The notes beneath the pieces are model-generated. The model made no database searches, was not told the origin of the DNA, and saw only the letters and a list, made by a program, of their open reading frames with translations. Shown here piece after piece: positions 1-11,765 of a stretch of 64,000 nt of DNA. The translations under genes were made by a program, and so were the position numbers. Position 1 is the stretch's first letter, and each line of letters opens with the position of its first letter. The DNA is taken from the NCBI GenBank assembly GCA_014925825.1, contig JACGCK010000001.1, forward strand, positions 558,001-622,000, given 5' to 3'. This stretch comes from Pholiota molesta. Taxonomy: Eukaryota; Basidiomycota; Agaricomycetes; Agaricales; Strophariaceae.

Positions 1-861
1 CCTTTCATCATACGTGAAGACGATAAGATGGATCTTTATTAATTCTTGTTTTGGTCTTTCATCTTGCGCTTCTTGGTCTCTCCATCGGGTGTCGTTATGT
101 TAACATGTAAGTGGCCAGCTTGCATTTATCGCTGCTACCGGTGCTGATGAATTTCGTAGTTATCGCTACTTATCACTATTGCTAGTTTTAGATACCCATA
201 CCCTTGTCATATCTTGTACTCTACAGTCCATGCTCACATATATGCTAATGTTTCATTCTTGGAAGAGGAAGGTTTTTTATAGGCCAACGTTCGACGCAGA
301 GGGTGGCGCATCAAGAGCGAAGCTTTGCTAGAACCGACTGCGCGATATAGTTGCAATATGTTGCATCATAATGAACGTAATCGATTCAGATAGCTTCTTG
401 TGTCCAAAGGTGGTGCGCTGGGTTGGGGTCTTCTTGGGGCCAATACATAGTGTCTGTCGAATTTATCATGAGATGGTGAACTGTATGGACCGCAGAGGAC
501 GTGGACAAGGCGATGTTTCACGTATGTCGCGATGGCTACGTAGGCGCGCACAAGAAGCGCGCTGGACGAGCAGGCCGGGGGAGACGACCGAAATGGGCGG
601 GAGAAAGTCTATCTCCGCACACGCGAGCTCGATCTGAGGGTAATTGGATCATTTCGCGCTCCTTCTTATGCCTCTCGCTCCCCTCCCCCATCCTCTGCGG
701 GGTCTTCCTCGGCGTCTCACCTCCCCCGCCGCCTTTTAGTCCGGCCTGCCAGTCTCTTCGCGCCTTTTCTGGGCCAAATCGCGTTCCCGACTCCTTTCTC
801 CAATACTTAACATTCTCCTCGTCCAGATCTTTTTTTCACGCCTATTCCCCGGCTTGCTCGG
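1..861. other. Upstream region, no gene recognised
   Basis: I see no recognisable protein, RNA gene or repeat here. The right part (about 640-860) is pyrimidine-rich, as in many basidiomycete promoters and 5' leaders, and probably serves the Rho-GEF gene that follows. The short open frames present show no family motifs. Confidence 0.4.
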
Positions 862-3800
862 ATGCAGGTTACGTCTATCTTGCCTCCGCTCTCATCGCCA
901 GAGACCTCCGGACCGACATGCAACATGTTATATTTGCGTCCACTAAAAGCACCTCCCACAGAGCACGATTCCGCTGGCCTAGGTTCTCAGGGGATTTCCC
1001 TCAAACCATCCTCCGAGCCACGCTCGCCCAAAAGGCTTAATATATGCGCGTTCCAGCCTCTCCCATCTATCATCGCCTCCCCAATCTCACGCCACCTCCA
1101 GCCTGTCCTCCAAGACCCAGGACGACGCGTTTCCTCGTCCTCTGCGTCCGCCGAGTCTTCTTCGTCCCTACGCGTGCTATTCCCCACCTCGCCGCCACCA
1201 ACGTGGATAGCTACGCCCCCCACGCCTCCGTCAAAATATATCCGCAGGTCTAACACCACCTCTACACGCCGCTATCCACCAGTATCCGTCTCCCCTTCAG
1301 CCTCATTCCCTGCCTCAATGCATCCACATGCAGCCCGGAGCAATGAAAAAACAAATATCCGGCGTTCTGTTTCTGTTCCAGCGCTTTCTTTCCAGTATCT
1401 CGAGCAGTCCGAAGCGTTTTCGAGTTTTATGGGAGCGACCTTCGTTCAGAGTCCGGAAAGACTTCTAGCTTTGGACGAAAATCCATTTGATGCCACATTT
1501 TCTATCAGTGACAACACGTCCGGGCCGGTACACATTCATACCAATGTCAGCGGGAGCAATATGTCAAGGCTGTCTTCAATGTTGGGAATAGTTCGTCCGT
1601 TTCAGAAAACGAGGAAGATCCACTATACGAGAAAAACGACACCTTTACTGCTGGACCGAGTCCAGCGGAGAGCTGGAGCGACCACAGTATTGAAGATGTC
1701 CGGGAAAGAGAGAAGACCAAAGACGCCCTTCGCAAGTTTCATGCTCTCAAAGAGCTTCTTGTTACGGAGGCTGGCTACCTCACGACTTGAAGGCCTTAGT
1801 GACGGTAAGTCTATTTTGTATTTTCTTTTATTTCAGTGAACCGACTTCATTTCCAAGGTTTACCTTCGTAACCTTCCTCCTTGGCTGCTCGGTCTCTGAC
1901 TTCAAGTACCACATTTGGACGCGCCTCCTCTTCGTTCGCGTCGGGTCCATGGATACATTCATACACACAACTCCAGGCTACTGCGTTGGCGTCTTCATCC
2001 ACCTTGCCCGATACTGCGCAGAACCCTACGTCATCAGTATCTGCCACTCTCAAGGAGCCCTCGAAGGCCAATTCGCGTTATCTGTTCAGCGACAATGAAC
2101 TTGAGTCTTTGACTCGCAATGCAGAAGAGATGTTACAGCTTCACGAACACTTTGTTAAGGAGCTTCGCGTAATACTCGAGCCTTTGGGTTTTACAATGGA
2201 AATGGCGAGAATGACCTCGGGCATGAACACTTGGCGAATCTCAATGCGGCTATTCGGGCTGTTTCAACCAAGTTTGCCACTGAGGTTCGTTTTGTTCATC
2301 TTTGAATGAAGAAAGTTGAAGCTTATCATCATTTGAATATGATCAATTTCAGGCTTCGCGTTTCAACGCATATCAGTCGTTCTGCGCAGGCCATGCGGAA
2401 GCCGTGGATATCTTGCGGAAAGCTTACATACAATTCCCGATAGAACTCGACGCCTTCGAAAGCCGTTGCATGAACATGGTTTCAGAGATGTTCAAGGACG
2501 GCACTACATCGGAACCAAGACGCAATCGTAATAGCACTCATAGCGCGGGAGGCTCCCCGACAGCCCAAACTCATCTGACTGCTGAGGACCGCAAAAGAAC
2601 TCTGTCGCTGACCTCTTTGGATGGCGCAACACGCTCGTTGCGCCCCAGAAGTAGCATGATCATGAACAAGGACTCAGTCCCATTTCCTCTGGAACCTAGA
2701 AGGGAGAAAGCCTCGCCCCGGATTGCTTTTGCGGATTATATGATCAAGCCTATCCAGCGCATCTGCAAATACCCACTTTTGCTCGACCAACTACTGCCAT
2801 CAAAGGCATTGCGGGCGCTCTCGCAAAACGCGCCAGATATGCGATCTGATGTGGACGTTGTTGTGGAGAGTGCGGCGCAGGCAATGAGACATGTGGCATC
2901 ATCCGTCGACGAAGCTCGGCATAAGCAAGATGTCGCCACGCAATCCGCCCTTATCTTTTCCCGTATCTGCTTTGCAGCGCCATCCACGTCAAACTCGCCC
3001 TTTTCGCAGGCGCTTACGCCCGATTTTTGGCGTCTCTCGGGGATTGCTTGTTATCTGGATCTCTGGATGTCATCCATTACAGTTCATATTTCCCTCTTGG
3101 GCAGAATTCTAGCATCAAAGTCAAGTATCTGGGCGCATTCTTATATCCGGGCGGTATCTGGTTCTAGTCAAGGTTTCGAAAGGCAAGAAGTACGAACCCA
3201 GGCATTGGTTCTCTCTAGCCGAGTTTGAGGTTTTGGATGTAGACGATGATGGAGGTATGCTATTGTCTGCATTTGATATCATCACATTTCATTAACTTTT
3301 ATCTAGCCATGCTACCCTGCTCTTTCAAGCTTTCTTCTGGCGATAACCACTTTGAACTAGCCGCTGCTTGCCAGCGCGAAAAAGATGAATGGCTTAGCTC
3401 CATTCACGAGGCCCTCAAGCACACTGCATCATGGAGCAATGAACCAACTCCAAGTTACAAATTTGATGTGAAAGGAGAACTCCTTCCAGAGTCGGACGAC
3501 GGACTCTCTGAATATCCGAGTCTTCTTTCCACTATTCGTTCGATTCCTGAGGGTGGTAATGCTTCAGACGCGGAGTCCTCAGAACCATTCTTTGCTTCAT
3601 TGCGAGGAAGTACCAAGCCAAAAAGGAAGAGGACGGGATACGAGACTCCTCCTATTTTCAGACAAGATCTGCCCCCGGGCCCGAGTCGACGGTCGTCATC
3701 GACGTCGGTCAAGGCTATCTTTTCCCCGATGGCATCCGACACAGAGACCGTGGTCATCCGTCGCTCATCGCACGTTGCGCGCATTCAGGTCGATCAGGAG

Positions 3801-4536
3801 CTGCAGGATGTCATTTCGCAATCATGCTTGACCGCCCGGTCGTACGCCTATAGCCACGAGGTCGAGCTCTTCCAAGCTCCGAAAGCGACCCGATCTGGTT
3901 CTGCCCGATCGAACTCTGCTATTGGGATGGCTGGTATGGGCCGGCTATCTAAACACGAAAGTGTTCGTGTCCCTCGGCGAAGGACGACGGACAGTTCGGA
4001 GTATGCAGTGTCGAGAGGCGCTTCTATCTTGAATGGCGCTACTGTTGGAAAAGGAGCTCAAACAAGTTGACCATCACCGCACTGTCGCCGGAAGAGTATA
4101 GCAGTTCTGTGCAGATTCAGGATCTCGCGCCATCTCCTCTGCCCTCGCCCCCATCATCCATGTCGTCCTCTTCTCGTGATCGCGTCTCTTCTCTTCGTGT
4201 GTCTGAAAGCAGCCAGCCCAATGTCCCCGTTCCTCTGCTTCATCTACTCGAGAGAATTACGCCATTGACGCCCGCTCATTTGTTCGCAACGTCCGTGGTC
4301 TGTTCCACTTTCGCCCCATTTCCCCCGTCTCTCCGATTTCTGTCATTGTGAGTCACCCCAGCCGGAATTCAATCCATCCGGCAGAACACCAATTAGCCCC
4401 TCTCAACGCCATTCACCGCTGGACGAAAGATTCACTTCGTCGACGTCCACGCAGCGTCCACGATGAGCCAATCAGTGATGAAACCCTAGCATTTGATGAT
4501 GATGACCCGAAAAACGCTACTCTAATATTGCCTTGA
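862..4536 (+). CDS. Rho guanine-nucleotide exchange factor (DH-PH), frame-disrupted
   Basis: Predicted Dbl-family exchange factor, activating a Rho/Cdc42-type GTPase at the cell cortex. A long Ser/Pro-rich N-terminus leads into a Dbl homology domain that starts near 1730 (LRKFHALKELLVTEAGYL). The domain includes the conserved helix MIKPIQRICKYPLLLDQLL encoded near 2740-2800. A PH domain follows, ending with the helix REKDEWLSSIHEAL near 3380, then a Ser-rich tail. Introns are visible near 1805-1857, 2284-2352 and 3256-3306. The frame breaks at about 1500-1560, 1780 (LTT-stop where LTDLKALVTV is expected), 2190, 3030, 3150 and 4065. In the breaks where I could align the expected protein, adding one base restores the frame. 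It is therefore either a decaying gene or a normal gene damaged by deletion errors. Start 862 is the first ATG of the long N-terminal frame; the stop is uncertain. Confidence 0.75.
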
Positions 4537-4976
4537 CAAGGACACCCACACCTCTGTCAACCTAATCGGACATCGCTCCGTAAAAAGCACTAGTCTTTGT
4601 GCGTATGTTATTGCACTATGAATGTCTGTGCAATCACCGTGTGCACAAATAATTTTTTCCAACCAATGTCGACTCCAACCTCATTTGTACAACATGCATA
4701 CCCATTACAACTACTTTATTCTTCTTCTTGTCGTCTTTCTCATATATACCTTCGCAGATTCACGAATTGACGTTCCATGATTCCCTAGTTTCTTGTACCA
4801 AAAGATGCGATTTGATGTGTAATAGTAATACGAATACATGGCCAATAAACAAAATTAAAAGTTTGTACAGTGGTCATATTTGCAAGATGTAAGTATAAAT
4901 AAATGTCCGTTCATTAGGGATAGATCGCCAGGATCGAAGGGTAAAGGAAATTCAACGTGTATTCAACCAAACGAGA
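4537..4976. other. Convergent intergenic region
   Basis: AT-rich spacer between the 3' ends of the two Rho-GEF genes. It probably holds both 3' untranslated regions and polyadenylation signals (for example AATAAA-like runs near 4850 and 4900). No gene was seen. Confidence 0.4.
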
Positions 4977-7900
4977 TTATGGAATGAGGCCATTGCTACG
5001 CAAGAGGTCTCCCCATCTAAAAACAGTTGAGGATATGTCGACCATTATTTAATGTCAAGACTTACTCTTCTTTTTCTAGTTCTACTTCGGCTAACTTCCT
5101 TTTAAGATGTCTATACCCAAAGTCAGTACAACCTAGTAGTAAGGTGCGTAAAGAGAGAGCGCACGAATTTTCTCTCGACAGGTTGTTCTTCGTTTCTTTG
5201 GTCTGCCGCAAATCCATGGACAGGGCCCCCATGCTTCGTCAGCAGGCAAATTGGCGTCGTTATACATGCCGTCAAGTTCTTCGTTAAATGCCTGACAATA
5301 AAATTGGTCGTTGCTCTAGGCTGTATAAATGAACAAGCTTACTTCATACATGATCTCCTTCTCCGCTGTTGCATCTGCCAAGAGACTCTTGACTAGCTCA
5401 CACTGCCTCTTGGAATTTTGTAGCTCTAGTCGCATTCTCTCCAATTCGGCCGCTCGCTATTTGGCATATTAATAAGGAGACTGCAATGGTCAAACAGACA
5501 GATACATACGTCTCTGAATTGGGAAGCTAGTTTAGCTAGTTCCGTTTGTAGAGCCTCCGTACTATCCTGAGCGTTCGAAAGATCTTGATCGACTTCATTG
5601 ATGAGGTTATCGACAATTCGTATAAAGTTATTGGTCTCGGGGAGGGCAGGCTGTCGTGGGTTATCAAGCGTTCCGCTCCGTGGTCGCGTGCGAGGAGTCC
5701 CTTCGCCCTGTCTGCGTCCAATGAGATTGCGCATTTCTTCCAAGCGTTCTTGAGCAGCTTTAGTCTGTCATATACTTTATTAGCTTATTCTTAGTGGGGC
5801 GGAGAACAAAGATCATACCAAAGGCACGGGTGGAGGGTTAGGTTGTGGTGTGGTCCGCGTCGCCTTGTCAGGCGAAGAAGGTCTCGAATGGGAATGTTGA
5901 TCATCATTCAAGGCCATTGGTGCCAATCTAAGCGTGTCAGTTTGTAATCTGATGCGTTTGAGTGCTCGCCGTGACGTTTCAATCTACCAAAAATGAGAAA
6001 TCGAAAAATGACAAATATGGTGGGATGACCCACATCTTCCTTGGTGGAAACAGCCAATTGCTCGAGTTGCTCAAAATTGTCATCCTTGTGGGTGCTTGAT
6101 ACTGAAGATCCTGGCTTATGCTTTCGAACTTGGGGTGAAACGCGGCGCGGTGAAACAACGCGATGTAAAGTTCGACTGAGTGGCGAATGTCTAGCGTATG
6201 TTTTCTTGACCGGAGTCAGAGAATTTGTCGGTAGCGTTGAATTTCGAAGGGATGTCTTTTTCTTGATTGACAAAGGTTCAATAGGAGTTGCAATAGGGAT
6301 AGCACTGGATATGGTGGACTTTGGGGTTGAATCTGTATTATTGACAGCTGGAAAGAGAGGCTGGCGGTTGCTCCTCTTGATACCAGGTGTTTGCGGAGGA
6401 TAGTGAGAAGAAGAGCTAGAAGCAAGATGTTGATGGCTGGATGTTGACTGTGCTAAGTCATCATCCATGGAGGGTAGGTCATGATATGATTGTGTTCGAG
6501 GACTTGATGGAGGTAGAGGAGAAGGGCTTCTAGGTCCTAAAGGGCGCCGGTCAACCGAATGAATGGATAGCGGCCTATTCGTTTGCGTTGGGGACTGAGA
6601 AGAGTCCACTGAAGATGAAGTAGAATTTATAGACTGATGGGTGCTCAATTTGCCTGACGCCCTTGAGCTCGGACGAACATAATATGGGGAGCCTTCTGCC
6701 ATCATGAAAGGAATCAATAGCGAGAGTGGCTGCCAGTAGAGACGACATACCTTCATAAATTGTGGCTTCATTAGGTGACTCTATCTGCATGGGAACGACA
6801 CGCTTGCCATCTTGTATCAGGCTATTCTGACGGGCCAACTCTAATTGCATAGCAAGTTGCTGATCTGAAGTCGGCATCTCACCGCCCTTAGCCAGGATAG
6901 TACCATTATCATCTTCATTGTCGCTATATTCCGTATCCATCCCTCTTGATGACGACCGAGAATGTGGGCGAGAAAATGTGCCAGAACGTCTGCCCGGCGA
7001 ATGTTCTCTATCAGAACTTATGGGAGATCTGGATTTGGTTCTTGTTGAAGACATTTTCCCTTTGGACGAACGAGAAGCAAAGAACGATTCGTCGTCCATT
7101 GAAGACATGGTCGTTGCTGCTGTAGCAGTCGAGTTCGAGCGATGTGAAAATTTCATACTGTCTGCGGTTGTCGTGGTTTGAGTGTACATGGATGAACGAC
7201 TGGCTGTTGAACGTGATCTGTTTCTTCTGTTTCCATTGATTGATCCCGCAAAAAAGTCGCCCACAGAACCAGGCCGGCCGTTGAAGAGATTTCGAGATAT
7301 AGCGTCAAGCCCAAATATCGCCACTTTGGAACGCGCGGTAGGTGTTGACGGAAGAGAATTCCGGCCTGTCTTGAACTCGAATAAACCAAATTGATGAACT
7401 ATATGCAATGTTAATCGCGGAACTCTGTGTTCCCATTCTAACTCACTTGTTTGTATCACCCTTGAGGGCACTCTGGGCGTTTGCACTATGTCTTCTTCGC
7501 CCTCGTCGTTAGGATCGCTTGAACCAACGGAATAGCGACACAGTCCTCCATCCAACAATTGGACTCGAATAACTACGAATGGTGGCCCTCCAATCCCAAA
7601 TGGTATAGGGTCCGCAGTTGAATATCTATCACGCTCAATGTGTACTACCACTTTGCTCTGAGTTTACAATGAGATTTGTATGGACAATAGATGTATAGTT
7701 AACTGACCTTTTTAACTTCTTGAAGAAACGCCGTTCGTTGATAGACGTTGTAATATGTCCTAGCAAGAGTAGTTCGACCGGAACGGCATTCAACTTCTTG
7801 TTCATCTGAACAAAGCACGACAGATTGCCCTGCTCGTGCGCGATATGTTGCTTGAGCCTTCCACAGATTTTCTAGAAACCTCTGTTTGTCGCTCTCTGTT

Positions 7901-9520
7901 TGCACGGGATCAAGGTTGATCGGTGAAGGGGGATTGACAACAGACAATGACCGGAATGGTCGACCTGACCATCGATCAGTCTGGTCTTGGGGGGGATTTT
8001 CCAGGAATAAATTTATTTCTGCAAAGAAATCGATTTAAATCCAAAGCACAAGGAGAAAAAACACCTACCGGCTCCTCCGACATCGGTTGCCACTACCTCT
8101 GTGATGTCCACAACACCCTTGCATGTCATGCCGCTCTTCTTTTTCCCTGTTGGTATCCCACCAGCCTTGGTGACTTTATCGACCCCATCCAAACCAGACA
8201 AAGCCTTGCCTCCCTTTTCGCTATTCGGACGCTTAACAATGACAAGCTTGTCGTCGAAAAGAAATAACGTGCAGTGAAGAGAAGTGGCACCATTCCCAGC
8301 TGAAGCTGCAGACATAGAAGTATCTGTGAGTATATCTTCAACGTCGATGCAATCGATATATTTTCGTGAGTTGGAAAATAAATCCGGAGGAAAGCCGTCA
8401 ATCGTCGCAATGAGGCAATAAAAGATCGCAGCGCGTTTCGTTTGTTCATCGGTTTCTGCTTGGGCATTTTGCTTGCAATTTCATCGGCTTCGATAATCTT
8501 AGCCCTTTGAGGATCATCTGGTGCCATGTGCTTCAACATGGTTCGGAAGAGGAGAGTATATCGGGGTATTCGTTGAACAGGTTCCATAAGAAGTTCGCGA
8601 AGTCCTACACGATTCCTCGCGTCAGTGGATTGGTATTTGATGCGCTAATCATATACAAAGATTAGAATGAATATGGAATAGACGATCTGGAGGCTTACAT
8701 CTACATATTGGGTAAATCTTGAAGATCGTTTGGATGCTTCCTTCTCAAATATGGCTTGCGCATCTTCTCGTTTGACATAATATTGTTTGTATTGCTCGAA
8801 CCCTCGAAGCTCTTTGAAATGGCGCAAAGCCACATCCCCTACTCCTCCAACAGCTTTCCCATTCGGCGCAGCCATCTTCTCAAGGTCGGTAAGAAATGCT
8901 TCATTCACTGGTAGGAGATTGTCAATGTTGCCGAATAATGTCTTGGCTTCGTATGCGGGGATTATCGCCGTATCTTTGCTTCGCGAGAAGTTTCGAAGTG
9001 GATCGGCGTAGTCGTTCTTGAGGATTTGCAATCGCTTGACGTAGGTTCGTTCGCTAGTAAGTAATTCGTTGATAACAGAAGCCAGTGCTGAGGGATCTAA
9101 TAAAGCTCTTTTCCGTTGGGCTGCTCTGTCCTGTTGAAAATATATTAGTATACAGAAGTAGAACAAAGGGATATGGGGTAATTGGCAATAATGGTAATGT
9201 CAGAAATGCGCACAATTTCATTCAGTGACTGGCTTGAGCTTGAAGAAAGTAAATCTGTCGAAGATTCCGATGCAATGGGATTTCCAAGGGACAAAACAAG
9301 GTCCTGGATTTCTGAACTCTTTGATTTAGGAGTGTATCAACTACTGTGGGTCCCACATACCGTCAGGAAGCCTCCTTCCATTCTCTGAGCCTTCCACAAC
9401 TACGCCACAATAGAAGACTCTCTTTGTCAGTGTTGCAGTCGTGGAGGAGGTTCGCGGCCGTGGTTCATCGCCAGTAGCGAGAGGTATAACGAGCTTTCGA
9501 GGGGATGGATGAAGAGCCAT
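4977..9520 (-). CDS. Rho guanine-nucleotide exchange factor with C-terminal coiled coil
   Basis: Predicted Dbl-family Rho-GEF, unrelated in layout to its convergent neighbour. The N-terminus begins MALHPSPRKLVIPLATG at 9520. The DH domain starts near 9110 (ALASVINELLTSERTYVKRL) and holds the helix MEPVQRIPRYTLLFRTML at 8587-8534. A PH-like segment follows (LFLFDDKLVIVKR at about 8270), then a region near 7700-7950 (TTLARTYYNVYQRTAFLQEV). A long Ser/Arg-rich linker spans 7350-5950. The end is a coiled coil near 5740-5060 and a short last exon ending WGDLLRSNGLIP, stop at 4977-4979. At about 5230 the frame breaks; one added A (GCATGG to GCAATGG) restores the heptad-like coiled-coil frame. At least ten introns are present. 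Function as a GEF is a family inference; the GTPase partner is unknown. Confidence 0.82.
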
Positions 9521-10056
9521 TCAGAGAGAAAAGTTGCCAGCGCGAGCAAATATAATACAAAACAGCACCAAAGGGGTATACGCAGTGGTTGAAGGAAACA
9601 AAGCGGCAAAGAAAGCAAGGGTATGAGGATGGTTATTAGTCTATTTCAGGGCTGCAGATTCAGTCACTTCAACCAAGAATACGGTCACGTGATCATACGC
9701 GTCCCCTACTTATAGTAATCAGGCGCTCCACGGCCGCCCTGTACTATGTAGGCTGTGAGCTATCAACATGATGCAATCGATATCATGATAAACGGCCAAT
9801 CTCAGATTTCCATTTTGATGTTTTGAGAGCGGGTTCTTGTGTTCTTCGTCGGAAAGAATCTCATGATTGCACTTTCATTTGATGCCGTTTTGATGATCTC
9901 GACTCTGTTAAGAATATATTTATTTTCGGTTATGGCTCGTTGGCAATGATATATCCTAAATAATATTTCTCGCACTACTCTGAAAGTTATTATGTTAGTA
10001 CTTCCTTGACAACATAATGTATGAGATAATTGGGACATGAGTTACCCTGATTTTCC
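9521..10056. promoter_or_regulatory. Promoter side of Rho-GEF 2 with CACGTG and ACGCGT boxes
   Basis: No gene was seen. Upstream of the second Rho-GEF lie a CACGTG E-box at 9686-9691 and, five bases further on, an ACGCGT box at 9697-9702. ACGCGT is the MluI cell-cycle box bound by MBF in yeasts. A similar pair occurs between PSF2 and haspin. The rest (9720-10056) is the 3' side of the RING gene and looks unremarkable. Confidence 0.4.
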
Positions 10057-11473
10057 TCACTTCTGCTTTTTTTTGGCGCGCTCAGCAGCAAGATTTGCGA
10101 GACGCTTTTTCTTCTCTTTTGTAGGGGATTCATGGAAAGGCGTCACACGGGAGGGCGGTGGAGTCGAGGCTTTCGAGTCTTCAGCATCTGTCGTATGAGT
10201 TCCGGGTTCTTGAGAACTTGTCTCGTCGTTCTCAACAGATACTTCAGATCTATCGCAAGGTTGAATGTAGTTGGTCCAACAATATTACTACATTGAATCA
10301 ACACGAACCTTCCACTGCCATCATTTATGAAGTTCTCTTCATCTTCTTCTTCACTTGTTTCTAGGCCCCCTCTTCGATCAAATGCATCCCAAGCTTGAGC
10401 GACCGTTAGTAGCTTGTCCCATCGATCTTGTTCCGTCATATGGACCAGTTTGGTGAAGTCTTGATCGCACACTTTCGGCATTCGGGGCATTTTACTCTCT
10501 CATCTGTGTCTCTGGAAAGGCTTTGGAGGCAGATGTTACATAGAATATGCTGACACTCTAAGCTGAGTGGTATGAGAAGTAAAGCAAATATTAGCAAATA
10601 CTTGGGGGAAAAACTCACGATGAGCACTTTTTCAGCTTTAGTTGTTCATAGCAGACAGGACAAGTTTCCTTCATGTCGGCAGATATTGTATTTGATATCA
10701 TTAAATCAGAGAAGTTGCGCAACAGCTGTAATGATAGGGTCAAAAATGTAGACATTCGCAACTACTGTTTTACCTACCTTTCTCATTCGAGCGAGAGGAT
10801 CCATTTCTGCGCCTTCTGAAGCTTCTTCCGAACTTTTGCGGAGATCTTGTAATTCTTCCTGTACTTGAGTAGCTTCCAACTACGGACTACTTAGCAAACT
10901 TAGATTGTTCAGAAATATCGTCAATAATTCGAACGCACAGTTTCGATTCGTCGCTTTTGTCGTTTGTTTTGCTGCAAAGTTATGATCAATAGAATGAGAA
11001 GAAGCATCGTAAACACAGTAGATCAATAACCACATACCGCTTTCAGGTCCTCGATTATGTCTTCAAGCTCCTGAATTCGGGAGTCCTTGCGTTCAGAGTC
11101 GCTGTCTGCAACCCTTCGGCGCTTAGAAAGCTTCTCGGTGGACATTAAGTTAAGTTTAGCTTGAATGGCAGCATTATGCTTGTGAAGACCTTCTATCTCG
11201 AGGATCATGCTTTGAACACCATCTTGAACTCGTTTAAGATGTGCCTACACTGCATGTATGAGTAACGAGTATTTGATAGCTACTATCTCTCTGCGCCTAT
11301 ATAGAGTGCAGTGTAGCATAAAACAGAAATACATGTGCGCTTACTTGAATATCTTCAGGTGACCCAGAGGCGTCAACATCTCCTGATAAACTTGCGATAC
11401 TCTCAAGCTCAGAGTTGGCTACTGGTGTCGGACTCCGCGGTCGTTTCCGATATGTAGAACGTGTATGAGGCAT
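10057..11473 (-). CDS. RING-finger coiled-coil protein, probable E3 ubiquitin ligase
   Basis: The protein starts MPHTRSTYRKRPRSPTPVAN at 11473. Charged helical segments likely to form coiled coils follow (about 11210-10800). A C3HC4 RING finger sits near 10680-10480: CPVC, then CQHILCNIC, then CPECR. The acidic C-terminal part has DRWDKLLTVAQAWDAFDRRG and a patch of Glu/Asp. The end is Lys-rich (KEKKKRLANLAAERAKKK), with the stop at 10057-10059. RING proteins of this form usually act as E3 ligases; the substrate cannot be told from sequence. Just after the last RING cysteines (about 10486) the frame needs one added A (CGAAAG to CGAAAAG) to run from CPECR into KVCDQDFTKLV. It is divergent from the branching enzyme gene, with 292 bp between starts. 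Confidence 0.78.
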
Positions 11474-11765
11474 ATATGGAATTGACGCTGAGAATTAAAT
11501 AGAATGCTTGACGGAATGGCCAAGCAAGATAAAGCAACAGTTTGACTGGTTCACGGTTGACAATGACTGGGGTCTTGATGCAACCCAATCAGGAAGGCAT
11601 ATGCTGATTCCTGAAGTTTGCCGATGCCTGTGGCAGTGCCAATCGTGATTCAACCATTACATCATAGGTTTAGACGATAAGTCCCCCGTCCCTAGCCAAT
11701 ACATCTCCATACATCTCTCCTTGCTCCATACCACCATCATCGACCATCTTTTTTTGCGAAAAAAG
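11474..11765. promoter_or_regulatory. Divergent promoter, RING gene and branching enzyme, CCAAT boxes
   Basis: This 292-bp shared promoter holds three CCAAT motifs on the + strand, at 11585-11589, 11639-11643 and 11696-11700. CCAAT boxes are bound by the HAP/NF-Y complex in fungi. A pyrimidine-rich stretch precedes the branching-enzyme ATG. Confidence 0.4.

Noticed and set aside
371..1040. Overlapping open frames on the + strand before the Rho-GEF
   Set aside because: No family motifs, poor start contexts and conflict with the N-terminal frame of the Rho-GEF. More likely leader or promoter sequence.
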